Virus record (IMG/VR): IMGVR_UViG_3300031857_024899
Location: 1 to 45,407 of that record
From: a virus
Length of the DNA stretch: 45,407 nucleotides
Reading direction: 5' to 3' (one strand)
The notes beneath the pieces were generated by a model, which worked only from the letters and a program-made list of their open reading frames with translations, did not search any database and was not told where the DNA came from. Both the position numbers and the translations under genes were made by a program. Of the stretch, positions 16,646 to 24,927 are shown one piece after another. How positions within the stretch are numbered: position 1 is the stretch's first letter; each line of letters opens with the position of its first letter.

Positions 16646-16990
16646 TTAAGCGGTGCCGGTGAGTTTTTTGACGGCAGCTACGATGGGCGAAGTCTCGGTA
16701 TGCGACGGCGTCGCCGTGCCGGCATCGACGGTGATGGTCGATCGGATGGCCGTTGCTTCGGTCTGGGCTGCACGTGCATCGATCAACGCGCGGCGTACCT
16801 CGGCTTCGGTCTTGCCAGCCGCGATGAATTGAGCCGCACGGTCGGGACAACCGGCCAGCATGCACACTTCGGCAATGGCCTGCGCGCTTTGGGTCACTTC
16901 ACGGCGGGCCTGTGCAACCAGAACAGCGGCTTCGTCGACGCCGATGGTTTCGGACAAGGTTTCTTCGGGGGTGTCTTGTGGGTCAGACAT
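16646..16990 (-). CDS. nested scaffold protein (Nu3-like), in frame inside the protease gene
   Basis: An internal ATG at 16990 (MSDPQDTPEETLSET) is preceded by AGGAGTTACTC, a near-perfect ribosome site with good spacing, inside the protease gene. The product of 114 residues is acidic and helical (GVDEAAVLVAQARREVTQSA), as expected for an assembly scaffold, and matches the lambda gpC/Nu3 layout. It shares the stop with the full protease. The start signal is seen; separate production is inferred. Confidence 0.75.
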   Translation of the reverse strand: MSDPQDTPEETLSETIGVDEAAVLVAQARREVTQSAQAIAEVCMLAGCPDRAAQFIAAGKTEAEVRRALIDARAAQTEATAIRSTITVDAGTATPSHTETSPIVAAVKKLTGTA

Positions 16991-17893
16991 GAGTAACTCC
17001 TGTGGAGGATGTGCCGCCTCAGCACGGATGACGCCCCGCACCTGAGACGGCGAATGGGTAAGGGCGCTTTTTGGGGCGTTGATGAATCGATGGAATTCGG
17101 CCAGCGTGGACTCCAGCGTTTGGACACCATCGGCCAGACCTTGCGCCACGGCATTACCGCCGAAATACAAGCCGGCCTCGGTGGCGCGAACCGCATCAAG
17201 CTTCAGGCCACGCATGGCTGCGACGTGTTCGGTAAAGATCGCGTAGAGTCGATCGACTTCGCTTTGCAGCTCAGTCTTGGCGCTGTCCGACAAGGGCTCG
17301 TGTGGCGAGTAGTCGTTCTTGTGGGCGCCCGCCGTGATGGCTGTGTAGCGATACCCGTCATTGGCATCTTTGATCGATTGATCCACATGCAGTGCGATGA
17401 CGCCAATGGAGCCGACACCACCCGTTTCGGTGACGAACAGGCGCTGGGCGCTGGCCGCGATCGCGTAAGCCGCCGAGTACGCGGCATCGTTGGCCACCGC
17501 CCAGACCGGTTTGATGGCCGTCGCCTCACGCACGCGGCGCGCCAACTCGAAACTGCCCGAAGCTTCGCCACCAGGAGAATCGATGTCCAGCAGGATGCCG
17601 CTGACCTGCGGGTCGGCCAGGGCGGAGTCCAGCATGGCCGCGATCTCGCCATAGGAGGTCAGACCCGAAGCGGCTTCCATACCGAGCGCGCGTTTGACGA
17701 GGGTGCCGTGAACCGGGATGACCGCGATACCGGCAGGCGTTGCTGTTGCAGGTTTCGGCGGGGGTAGAGCCAGGTCAACGGCCGGCACGGCCAACCCCAG
17801 GCGTTCGCCCATCACCGCCAGAATGACGTCGAGTTTGGCCCGATGAACGAGCAAGGGCGTCCCGAACAAGCGGGAAGCAAAATGAGGCAGCAT
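16646..17893 (-). CDS. S49 (ClpP-like) prohead protease with C-terminal scaffold
   Basis: 415 residues. Residues 50-270 are the S49/SppA fold: substrate-binding DIDSPGGEASGS (about 103-114), nucleophile Ser140 in NDAAYSAAYAIA, and probable base Lys192 in TAGAHKND. The last 114 residues are helical and charged (scaffold type), as in lambda gpC with its nested Nu3. The enzyme would cut the scaffold and itself during prohead maturation. It follows the portal gene by three bases. Confidence 0.9.
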   Translation of the reverse strand: MLPHFASRLFGTPLLVHRAKLDVILAVMGERLGLAVPAVDLALPPPKPATATPAGIAVIPVHGTLVKRALGMEAASGLTSYGEIAAMLDSALADPQVSGILLDIDSPGGEASGSFELARRVREATAIKPVWAVANDAAYSAAYAIAASAQRLFVTETGGVGSIGVIALHVDQSIKDANDGYRYTAITAGAHKNDYSPHEPLSDSAKTELQSEVDRLYAIFTEHVAAMRGLKLDAVRATEAGLYFGGNAVAQGLADGVQTLESTLAEFHRFINAPKSALTHSPSQVRGVIRAEAAHPPQELLMSDPQDTPEETLSETIGVDEAAVLVAQARREVTQSAQAIAEVCMLAGCPDRAAQFIAAGKTEAEVRRALIDARAAQTEATAIRSTITVDAGTATPSHTETSPIVAAVKKLTGTA

Positions 17894-17896
17894 GAA

Positions 17897-19408
17897 CTAC
17901 TCCACAGAGGATTCGGTTGAGAGGTCGGTCGCAGTGCCTGCACTGGCCGACGGTGGTGGGATGGTCAGGGGTTGGTCATAGCGAGGGTCCGAATCGAAGA
18001 CCAATCCCAGGTCATCGGCCCGGGCGTTATCGGCGGCGATTTCCCGATCCACGTCCTCAGCGTCGTAGCCGTTGCCAGAGATCGCTTCCGAGCGACTCAT
18101 AAGGCCCGCGCGAATGGCGAGCTTCATGGCGTTGTATTCCTTTTGCGGATCCACCCACTTCCAACCCTGGGGGATCCACTTGGCCGCCTGGTACTGGCGC
18201 TGAGATTGGCGATATCCAGGCAAATTGAGCGTGCCCTCGAGCACCGCCTGGTCCATCCAGGCACGCCAGATCGGCCGGCACAGCTGGTGCACGATCACGC
18301 CATGCTGCAAGGCTTCACAGCGGCGACGGAATTCCAGCAGGCCCGCCCGGATGGAGGAGTAGTTCACTTGCGTGAGGTCGCCGGTGAGCATCTCGTAGGT
18401 GATGCCCATGGCGGCGGCCACCGCGCGGAACTGCTGGCGCATGAATTCAGCGTAAGAAGAGCCGACATCAGCAGGGGCCGAGAACTTGATGTCTTCGCCG
18501 GGTTCCAGAATCTGCAGCGTGCCGGGCTCCATGCCAGCGAGCGCCACGCCGTTGGCATCTGGCGCCGACTCGCCCATCAGGTTGTCTTCGGGTGCCATGC
18601 GGGTGATGAAGCCGGCAAACATGGCAGCGGTTTTCTTGCGTACCAGCTCCGCGTCGTCGTACTGGTCCAGCTCGTTGAGTTTCACGAGCGCCCGAGTAAG
18701 CCAAGGCTCGCCCCGGATCTGGCCGGGACGCAAGGGGCGAAACAGGTGGATGACTTCACTCGCATCCACCCGCACGGTGTCCATGCCACCGCCGCCGGCA
18801 CTGCTGGACATCGGTGCCAGCAGTCCATCATTGGGGTGCGAGCGATACAGGTGATAAGCCACCCGGCGACCTAGCCGGTCGAACTCGATGCCAGCGCGAA
18901 TGACGTTGCCGCCGGGCAGATCACGGTTCATGGTGGTTGGCAGGTGCTCTGCTTCCAGCACCTGGATCTGCAGCGCCACCGGCAGACCATCTTCGGTGCG
19001 GCGATAGCGCAGTCGCACCAGGGCTTCGCCGCCTTCGAGCATGGCGCGGGTGGCCAGTGCCTGCAGACCGTAGAAGTCGGTAAGGCCTGCGGCATCGGCC
19101 TCTTCGCACCAGTCCCACCACAGGCTGTGAATCGCCTCTCGCGTAGCCTGGTCCTGGACCATGCTTTGGGGCTTGATGCCTGTGCCGATGGCGTTGGCCA
19201 CAAAGGCTTCGATACCAGCGGCGGCCCAGGCGTTGCGCCGAACCAGGTCACGGCTCTTGGCGCGCAGTTCGTCTTGGGCCAGCGACAGGGCTGCTACGGC
19301 GCCTGGGTTGCTGGGCATCCAGGCCAGGGCGCGCCGCCCGCCGCCGGTGCCGTCATAGACCGGCGTGCCACCGAACATGCGGCGACGCAGACTTTTGAGC
19401 CAGGCCAT
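17897..19408 (-). CDS. portal protein (lambda gpB family)
   Basis: 503 residues with the lambda-type portal pattern: DELRAKSRDLVRRNAWAAAG (about 46-65), IEAFVANAIGTGIKP, LVRLRYRRTEDGLPVALQIQ, HLFRPLRPGQIRGEPWLTRA, and YAEFMRQQFRAVAAAMGITY with EMLTGDLTQVNYSSIRAGL. Twelve copies form the ring through which DNA is packaged and released. The gene starts one base into the stop of the gpW-like gene, as usual in lambda-like heads. Confidence 0.93.
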   Translation of the reverse strand: MAWLKSLRRRMFGGTPVYDGTGGGRRALAWMPSNPGAVAALSLAQDELRAKSRDLVRRNAWAAAGIEAFVANAIGTGIKPQSMVQDQATREAIHSLWWDWCEEADAAGLTDFYGLQALATRAMLEGGEALVRLRYRRTEDGLPVALQIQVLEAEHLPTTMNRDLPGGNVIRAGIEFDRLGRRVAYHLYRSHPNDGLLAPMSSSAGGGGMDTVRVDASEVIHLFRPLRPGQIRGEPWLTRALVKLNELDQYDDAELVRKKTAAMFAGFITRMAPEDNLMGESAPDANGVALAGMEPGTLQILEPGEDIKFSAPADVGSSYAEFMRQQFRAVAAAMGITYEMLTGDLTQVNYSSIRAGLLEFRRRCEALQHGVIVHQLCRPIWRAWMDQAVLEGTLNLPGYRQSQRQYQAAKWIPQGWKWVDPQKEYNAMKLAIRAGLMSRSEAISGNGYDAEDVDREIAADNARADDLGLVFDSDPRYDQPLTIPPPSASAGTATDLSTESSVE

Positions 19409-19641
19409 CAGAGTGCCTTGCCCGTGGTGACACGGATCTGGCGCGATTTGGGTGCGCCGGACTCACGAGCCATGGTGGCTTCGACTTCAGCGATCGCAGC
19501 CTTCAAATCAGCCACGCTGCGGTACTCGATGCTTTTTCCCTCGTAGGTCACACGGTGCTCGCCGCTGGCTAAGGCTTCGCGCAAGACCTGCAGGTGTTCT
19601 GGTGTGTAGTTCATGTTTATTTGTTCACTCAAGTCATCCAT
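19408..19641 (-). CDS. head-tail joining protein (gpW-like)
   Basis: A 77-residue protein. Its core (LQVLREALASGEHRVTYEGK, then RSVADLKAAIAEVEA) matches lambda gpW, a small connector that seals packaged heads. It lies between terminase and portal as in lambda. The start at 19641 overlaps the terminase gene end; ATG 19614 (MNYTPEHLQ) is an alternative and would give 68 residues, the size of gpW itself. Neither start has a strong ribosome site, so coupling to terminase translation is likely. Confidence 0.8.
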   Translation of the reverse strand: MDDLSEQINMNYTPEHLQVLREALASGEHRVTYEGKSIEYRSVADLKAAIAEVEATMARESGAPKSRQIRVTTGKAL

Positions 19642-21602
19642 CGGCTGCGCACCACGCGCCGAGCGGGCGCTGGCGTACTGCCAGAAGTGCTGAGGCCACC
19701 GTCGAATCGCTGTTCTTGGGTGGCCTCGGGGGTTGTCATTTGTTGGGCGTTGAGCGGAGGGCCAACGCCGAGTTGTTTTTCCAATTCGAGCCAGTGCCGG
19801 TCTTCGAATCGGTCCAGGCCCGCAGCGGCGGCTGCTGCCCGGGCGTAGACATAGCAGTCGAGTGCCTCATTGCGCTCGCGCATCTTTTGCCATTCGCGGT
19901 GGGCAAAGCCGTTGCGGTCTCGCCGGGTGATCAGCTGCTCGGCACAGAGCTGTTGCAGGTATTCGGCATCGACCTTGGGCAGGTGCACGAAGCCCGCCGG
20001 GTAGATCGGCGTGATGCCGTCTTCGGCCACCTCGGCGCTCTTTCTCAGGTTGTTGTAGAACTCCAGCTTGGCGATGCCGCCAGCCACCGAGAACACCTTG
20101 ATGCCCCGGCGCAGCTTCTTGCCGCTAGCGGTGGCATCCACCGCCGTGGGGGTGCCGATCAGCGCCGCACCCCCAGCAATGCCCTTGATCGGCATGAGCC
20201 GTGCATCGCGCACGCTGCGTACAAAGGCGTAGGCCTCCTGGGTGGCGTAGCCGGTGTCCAGGGCCAGGCGCGCCAGGCTTAGCTGGCAGCCCGAGCTGTG
20301 GGTCCAGGTTTCACTCATCAGCTTGGCCAAGCCCGACCAGACCTCGGTGCGAGCGGTGTCACCCATCAGAATCCGGTGCTCCACCAACCACGCGGCTTTG
20401 CCCCGTCCGAAGGCCCAGACCGAGACTTCGATGCGGTCCTTCTGCACGTCGGCACCGGCAGTGAGCAACAGGCCGCCCGCGGGCACGGTCCCGATGCGGT
20501 AATCCTCCCGGCGCTCGAGCAGGCGCTGCCAATCCGGTGCTTCGCCTTCTTCGACCCAGGTCTCACCCAGTTCGGTGTTTTTGAAGGTCTTGATGGCCGA
20601 GGCCGAGCGGGAATCAGACATCGCGGCCGACTCCCAGGCCCGGGCGATCTCGATCCAGCTGCGCCAGCCCACGGGACTGTAGAGGCTGGAGAGGTGGAAC
20701 CCTGCGGTGCGTCCAGTGTTCTCTGGCGCGCAGGCCTGCCACTGGCCGTTGTCCAGCATCCAGGTCTTGTGGTGCTCGGCAATCGGCTCACCACAGCCTT
20801 CGCAGATGTAGGCCGCCGTTTCTGGCTGGCCACGCTCCCAGCGCAGCTGCTCAAACCGCAGCCACTGGCGGTGGTCGCAATGCGGGCACGGCACGAAGTA
20901 GCGGCGCTGGTCTGATGCCTCAAACTCGCGTTCGACCGCACTGGCCCCCGCAATCGTCGGGGTTGAGACGATCAGGATCTTGCGCCGGGCAAACGTTCGC
21001 GTGCGCGCCTCGGCCAGCGAGATCGCATCACCTTCGCCTTCCACATCCAGTGGGTAGCCATCGACCTCATCGAGGAACAGGTAGCGCACCGGCATGGAAC
21101 GCAGGCCCACCGCGCTGTTGGCGCCGGTCATCACCAGCACGCCACCATGGAATTCCTTGGCGAGAATCGTGTTGCCGGAGTCCCGACTGCGCGCCGGAGC
21201 AATGCGCTCCTGGATGGCGGGGCTTTCTTCGATCAGTGCGTCGATGCGCTGCTTGGAGGCTCGCTTGGCCATTTCCACCGTGGGCCACACCGCCATCATC
21301 GGGCCCGGGGCATGGTGGATCACATAGCCCACCCAGTTCAGGCCCAGTTCGGTACCACCAACCTGCGCGCCTTTCATGAACACCACCCGTTCGATCGGCG
21401 ACATGGGCGACAAGCAATCCATGATCTCGCGCAGGTAGGGCGTGCGGCTGGTGCGCCAGCGGCCAGGTTCGGAGGCGGCCTTGCTGGAGAGCACCCGGTG
21501 CTTGTCGGCCCATTCGGATACCGTGAGCAGCGGATCGGGCGTTAGCCCCTCGCGCCAGGCGCGCTCGATGGCATCCCAGCCTTCGTAATACAGCTCGTCC
21601 AT
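19629..21602 (-). CDS. terminase large subunit (lambda gpA family)
   Basis: About 657 residues from ATG 21602 (a TTG two codons earlier is possible). The ATPase has a variant Walker A (KGAQVGGTE, about residue 77-85) and Walker B (LFLDEV, about 175-180). The nuclease part contains ALDTGYAT and the later GIAGGAALIGTP. A zinc-binding region is visible in CPHCDHRQW and CEGCG. It cuts concatemers and pumps DNA into proheads. The start follows the small subunit stop within a few bases. Confidence 0.93.
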   Translation of the reverse strand: MDELYYEGWDAIERAWREGLTPDPLLTVSEWADKHRVLSSKAASEPGRWRTSRTPYLREIMDCLSPMSPIERVVFMKGAQVGGTELGLNWVGYVIHHAPGPMMAVWPTVEMAKRASKQRIDALIEESPAIQERIAPARSRDSGNTILAKEFHGGVLVMTGANSAVGLRSMPVRYLFLDEVDGYPLDVEGEGDAISLAEARTRTFARRKILIVSTPTIAGASAVEREFEASDQRRYFVPCPHCDHRQWLRFEQLRWERGQPETAAYICEGCGEPIAEHHKTWMLDNGQWQACAPENTGRTAGFHLSSLYSPVGWRSWIEIARAWESAAMSDSRSASAIKTFKNTELGETWVEEGEAPDWQRLLERREDYRIGTVPAGGLLLTAGADVQKDRIEVSVWAFGRGKAAWLVEHRILMGDTARTEVWSGLAKLMSETWTHSSGCQLSLARLALDTGYATQEAYAFVRSVRDARLMPIKGIAGGAALIGTPTAVDATASGKKLRRGIKVFSVAGGIAKLEFYNNLRKSAEVAEDGITPIYPAGFVHLPKVDAEYLQQLCAEQLITRRDRNGFAHREWQKMRERNEALDCYVYARAAAAAAGLDRFEDRHWLELEKQLGVGPPLNAQQMTTPEATQEQRFDGGLSTSGSTPAPARRVVRSRWMT

Positions 21603-21604
21603 GG

Positions 21605-22180
21605 TCAATCTACCTTGGCTTGCAAGTCGCCCAGGTCCTGAAGTTGCTGGCGCACGGCGGCGTCCAGCGCCACATGCAAGACATGCGCATCGACGCCCAG
21701 CCCAGCGGCCATCTGCGACGAGATGCGTGCCGGCCAGTTCAGCCAGGCATCGCGCTCAGCACGAGCCAGCTTGAACACATGGGCCACGGCCTGTGACCGA
21801 TCGACCAGTTCGCCCTTCAGTCGGGCCAGGCGCACCTTGTTGGTCTGCGCCTTGACCACCTCGTTGACCGTGCGCGCTTGAAGCAATGACGTGCCGCCGG
21901 ACGACAGCGCCGGGGATGGTGGCTCTGGCGCGTCACGCACAACCTTTGCGGAAGCCTGCGGAATCTCGCGGGCAGATACGGAAACCTGCGGAGTCTCCCT
22001 GGCCTCAGCAGTCACCGACCGCCGGGTCGGCGTGGTGTTGGCCGCCCATTGGGCATCGGCCACCACCGGATCGATGGTGCCATCCGGCAACTGGCTGATG
22101 CGCCCGGTATCGATGGCCTTCTTGACGGCCACGTGCGACACGCGTCGGTGGCGCGCGTAGGCGCGAATGGACAGTCCCAT
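21605..22180 (-). CDS. terminase small subunit (Nu1-like)
   Basis: 191 residues. An N-terminal helix-turn-helix (IRAYARHRRVSHVAVKKAID, about 5-24) resembles Nu1-type DNA recognition. A Pro/Ser/Ala-rich linker (60-100) follows, then helices (ARLKGELVDRSQAVAHVFKL) that probably bind the large subunit. It should recognise the packaging site (cos). It is the first gene of the minus-strand packaging and structural operon, and the 160-bp divergent region to its right should hold the late promoter and perhaps cos, neither of which I can identify with confidence. Confidence 0.82.
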   Translation of the reverse strand: MGLSIRAYARHRRVSHVAVKKAIDTGRISQLPDGTIDPVVADAQWAANTTPTRRSVTAEARETPQVSVSAREIPQASAKVVRDAPEPPSPALSSGGTSLLQARTVNEVVKAQTNKVRLARLKGELVDRSQAVAHVFKLARAERDAWLNWPARISSQMAAGLGVDAHVLHVALDAAVRQQLQDLGDLQAKVD

Positions 22181-22263
22181 GATGTTGATCTACTCAGTGC
22201 AAATGGGTGGCCTCCGATGTGCTGGGTTTTGCGGCAAAGGCGAGTGAATCACCCGGGATTAAA

Positions 22264-22313
22264 AAGCGCTTGGCTTCTGGGGCGCACAGCGCGTGAATGC
22301 GGATGTCGATTGA
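22264..22313 (+). repeat. leader repeat, copy 1 (most diverged)
   Basis: Aligns with copies 2 and 3 from the TTGGCT at 22270-22275 through ACAGCGCGTGAAT (22286-22298). TTGGCT and GTGAAT are 17 bp apart, and the element precedes the DUF6900 gene. The 3' end of this copy matches less well than the other two. Confidence 0.6.
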
Positions 22314-22338
22314 CAAGCAACCCACCAAGGAGCCCCAC

Positions 22339-22614
22339 ATGGCCAAACCCAAGCAACCCACCGCACTCTCCCCTGATGAAATTGAGCTCTTGCTCGAATC
22401 GATTGCCCTGGACCACCTGTTCATCGAAACCCTGCAAACACGCCACCGCGACAGCCTGGACTTTCACGACGTGAGCGTCTGGGGTGTCAAAAGCGCCTTG
22501 CAAGCCGCGTTTGATGCTGGGCTGCGTGCCGCTGGAGGCGCGCCGAAACAGACCGTGCACCGCGTGCGCAAGGTCCATCCTGGCAACGGCAGCGCCGCTG
22601 CCCTGCAAGCGTGA
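22339..22614 (+). CDS. DUF6900 domain protein
   Basis: 91 residues from ATG 22339, which has an AAGGAG ribosome site; the earlier ATG at 22297 is less likely. The body ([18 protein letters not shown] then [19 protein letters not shown]) is the DUF6900 pattern, a small domain of unknown function common in plasmids and mobile islands of Proteobacteria. It is first of a plus-strand set of small genes and is followed eight bases later by the DUF3489 gene, so the two are probably cotranscribed. Confidence 0.75.
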   Translation: MAKPKQPTALSPDEIELLLESIALDHLFIETLQTRHRDSLDFHDVSVWGVKSALQAAFDAGLRAAGGAPKQTVHRVRKVHPGNGSAAALQA

Positions 22615-22621
22615 GGGCGCC

Positions 22622-23188
22622 ATGACCACCGCACTCAACCCCAACCAGCAGGCCATCCTGGAGCACGCCGTACAACACAGCGGCGGCAAGATCGCCTGGT
22701 TCCCCGAGCACATCAAGGGCGGCGCTCGCGCCAAAGTGCTCGAAGGCTTGTTCAAACGCGCACTGATCACGCCCGACGGCGACGACTGGGTGGTGGCTGC
22801 CGAGGGCTACGACGCCCTGGGCCTGCCCCGGCCGGGCGCCTTGCCGCCGACCATCACACTGGACGATCCAGAGCTGGAGGACGATGTCGCCAGTGCAGAG
22901 GCCAGTTGGCAACAGCCTACCCAGGACAAGCCGGTTCGCACCCGCGCCGACAGCAAACAGGCTCTGGTCATCGGCCTGCTGCAACGCCCCGAGGGCGCCA
23001 CGATCGCGCAGATCATGGAGGCCACCGGCTGGCAACAGCACACCGTGCGCGGCACATTGGCCGGCACGCTCAAGAAGCGCCTGGGGCTGACCATCACATC
23101 AGCCAAGGAGGCCGGTGGTCAGCGCGTTTACCGCATCGAGTCCGCGCCCGCAGGCACCGCTACCGCTATCAATTCGGAGGCTGCATGA
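22622..23188 (+). CDS. DUF3489 domain protein
   Basis: 188 residues from ATG 22622. The C-terminal domain ([20 protein letters not shown], then [20 protein letters not shown]) is the DUF3489 winged-helix-like domain, which suggests DNA binding. The N-terminal part ([20 protein letters not shown]) has a second small domain. DUF3489 genes often occur in mobile islands together with DUF2924 and serine recombinase genes; here those lie 16 kb away. Regulation of the mobile element is a reasonable guess but not shown. Confidence 0.8.
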   Translation: MTTALNPNQQAILEHAVQHSGGKIAWFPEHIKGGARAKVLEGLFKRALITPDGDDWVVAAEGYDALGLPRPGALPPTITLDDPELEDDVASAEASWQQPTQDKPVRTRADSKQALVIGLLQRPEGATIAQIMEATGWQQHTVRGTLAGTLKKRLGLTITSAKEAGGQRVYRIESAPAGTATAINSEAA

Positions 23189-23544
23189 ACGCCTGCCGCA
23201 ACTTTGCTCGGATCGATGAACTCGGGCAGCGCCTGGCCGACCAGGCGTTTCGCACCCTGATCAGCCTTTGCCCCGAAATCCGCAGCGCCAGCCCGGCGCG
23301 CCAGGAGGCGGTGTGTGCCGCGATGCGCGCCAAGGTGGCGCCAAGCATCGACCGCCTGCTGGAAGACGCGCGGGTCGCGCCGTGTTTGGCCGAAGCGGCG
23401 TTTCACAACGCCGTGCTGACCCTGGCGCTGGCTGGCGTCGAAGCCTTGCAGGCCAAGACCCCCGGCCCCAAGTACCAATCCACTAGCCAAACTACATATC
23501 AAACCAGAAAGGCCCGTCATGCCCAGCATGTCCATCACCATTGA
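23185..23544 (+). CDS. hypothetical protein in the small-gene cluster
   Basis: 119 residues from the ATG that overlaps the DUF3489 stop (ATGA) and has CGGAGG before it. The sequence is mostly helical ([40 protein letters not shown]) with a short His-rich tail that may only reflect overlap with the next gene. I do not recognise a family. The tight coupling says it is expressed with DUF3489. Confidence 0.6.
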   Translation: MNACRNFARIDELGQRLADQAFRTLISLCPEIRSASPARQEAVCAAMRAKVAPSIDRLLEDARVAPCLAEAAFHNAVLTLALAGVEALQAKTPGPKYQSTSQTTYQTRKARHAQHVHHH

Positions 23545-23878
23545 CCGCACCCCGCTGACCCTCCAGTGGGAGGGCCAGGAGATTCAAGTCGAGCAGCTTG
23601 GCATCCGACTGCCCTTTGCGCGCAAGCCCGAGAATCTCAAGGACATGAGCGCCAGCGGCGACTACATCGTCTACGTCACCGAGACCCGGACCATGACGCC
23701 CGAGGAGTTCGATGGCTTTGCTGCCAACCTGCTCGTTTCGCGCGACTGGCTGGCGGGCAAAGGCGGGTACGTGGGCAATGGACGCCTGTGCGTAGAAGTC
23801 CATGCCCCCGGTCGCCCGTATCTCTACGTCGATCCGTCTGGCGGCGACTACGCCCGCTACGCAGCCCGTCTGGGCTAG
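23519..23878 (+). CDS. hypothetical protein in the small-gene cluster
   Basis: 119 residues with a compact mixed fold ([59 protein letters not shown]). I do not recognise the family with certainty. The start at 23519 overlaps the preceding gene by 26 bases and is preceded by AAAGG; Met4 (MSITIDRT) at 23528 is possible. It looks like a real expressed gene because of its good codon use and strong beta pattern. Confidence 0.62.
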   Translation: MPSMSITIDRTPLTLQWEGQEIQVEQLGIRLPFARKPENLKDMSASGDYIVYVTETRTMTPEEFDGFAANLLVSRDWLAGKGGYVGNGRLCVEVHAPGRPYLYVDPSGGDYARYAARLG

Positions 23879-23913
23879 TGGCTGTGCCGCCACGCTGTTC
23901 ATCTTCTTCCATC

Positions 23914-23963
23914 AAAGCCTTGGCTTTGCATCGGAACAGCGCGTCAATGGGGTCATCGCCAAA
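23914..23963 (+). repeat. leader repeat, copy 2
   Basis: Begins with the perfect inverted repeat AAAGCC-TT-GGCTTT, then ACAGCGCGTCAATGG and GGTCATCGCC. It aligns base for base with copy 3 over 50 bp. TTGGCT (23920-23925) and GTCAAT (23943-23948) are 17 bp apart. The next gene starts 22 bp downstream. Confidence 0.8.
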
Positions 23964-23984
23964 CGATTGAACGGAAGCCCCACC

Positions 23985-24248
23985 ATGACCCTCGACCTCG
24001 ACACCCTGATGCGCCAGATGACCGAGCAAAAGGCCAAAGACGCCTTGCTCACCGCCCGGTCCACCCTGGAGCGCAGCCTGCGCGAGTTGGACCATTACAT
24101 CGAGCGGCTCGACACGGCCGAGACGCCGCACGACAAATCACAGGTGATGAACTGGGCGCTCAACGCCCTGGCCTGCAACATCACGCCCAATCTGCGCCTG
24201 GACCTGATCGCCAACGCACAGGCCGAATTGGCCAGCGTCGCGAAATGA
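23985..24248 (+). CDS. small hypothetical helical protein
   Basis: 87 residues from ATG 23985, which follows ACGGAAGCCCCACC. It is highly helical (TLMRQMTEQKAKDALLTARS; LERSLRELDHYIERLDTAET), likely a coiled coil in the first half. No family is recognised. It is preceded by leader repeat copy 2 and followed by copy 3, so each small gene in this stretch seems to have its own leader. Confidence 0.6.
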   Translation: MTLDLDTLMRQMTEQKAKDALLTARSTLERSLRELDHYIERLDTAETPHDKSQVMNWALNALACNITPNLRLDLIANAQAELASVAK

Positions 24249-24272
24249 TCACGCTCTCGAAAAATGATCGAG

Positions 24273-24322
24273 AAAGCCTTGGCTTCTGTGCTCTACAGCG
24301 CGTCAATGGAGTCATCGCCAAC
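24273..24322 (+). repeat. leader repeat, copy 3
   Basis: Carries AAGCC-TT-GGCTT, ACAGCGCGTCAATGG and AGTCATCGCC in the same spacing as copy 2. TTGGCT (24279-24284) and GTCAAT (24302-24307) are again 17 bp apart. It precedes the gene at 24341. Confidence 0.8.
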
Positions 24323-24340
24323 ACAGACATGGAGCCGACG

Positions 24341-24715
24341 ATGACCACCACCCAGCAAGCAAAAATCCCCGCAACGCAAAATGAGTCGTGGGGCCTATTT
24401 GGGACCCTCGGCGAGCACGCCGAAGCCGCCTGGCCGATCGCGATGACGGCGATTTCGGACGCCACCAACCAACCTCTCGACTCGGTCCGCGCATTCCTGG
24501 ACAGCCGCCATGGCCGCCACTTTGCCGACGATGTGCTCAACGGCCTGCATGCCGGATTGAACCTGCGCGATGCGATCCACGCCGCCACCCAACGCTGGAT
24601 GGGCTGGACCATCGGTCGCCTGACCAGCAAGCAGCACGGGATTCCCAAGGGGCTGCCCTACCTGACGGGCTTTGTGATTCACTGCGAGATCGTCGAAGAG
24701 GACATGGCCGACTGA
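24341..24715 (+). CDS. hypothetical protein, last of the plus-strand small genes
   Basis: 124 residues from ATG 24341, preceded by GGAGCCGACG. The sequence GLFGTLGEHAEAAWPIAMTA, then DSRHGRHFADDVLNGLHAG and HAATQRWMGWTIGRLTSKQH, looks like a conserved plasmid/phage family of unknown function. The 3' end runs 37 bases into the convergent membrane-protein gene, so the two converge with overlap. No terminator is visible between them. Confidence 0.62.
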   Translation: MTTTQQAKIPATQNESWGLFGTLGEHAEAAWPIAMTAISDATNQPLDSVRAFLDSRHGRHFADDVLNGLHAGLNLRDAIHAATQRWMGWTIGRLTSKQHGIPKGLPYLTGFVIHCEIVEEDMAD

Positions 24716-24927
24716 CGCACCCGCAGGGCTTCAAAGCCTCGGCGCAGCGCGTAGCTGCGCACGATCGAGACGGCCGTGAAGATCAAGCCGATCAGCAGGT
24801 TTTCTGTGACGGTCAAGGCCAGGCCGAACAGCGGGAACACCGCCATCTGCGTGACCACCGCCACGCCGTAGCCCACCAGGACATTGGCCAGCGACTCCAC
24901 GAGGGACATCAGGCGCGACTGCTTCAT
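24679..24927 (-). CDS. DUF7220-like small membrane protein
   Basis: 82 residues with two hydrophobic segments (about 14-34, ANVLVGYGVAVVTQMAVFPL, and 37-60, ALTVTENLLIGLIFTAVSIV) joined by a short loop, ending in SYALRRGFEAL. This is the pattern of a small phage membrane protein family often found beside methyltransferase or lysis genes. It overlaps the methyltransferase stop by four bases, so it is cotranscribed with it. The function is unknown. Confidence 0.65.
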   Translation of the reverse strand: MKQSRLMSLVESLANVLVGYGVAVVTQMAVFPLFGLALTVTENLLIGLIFTAVSIVRSYALRRGFEALRVRQSAMSSSTISQ

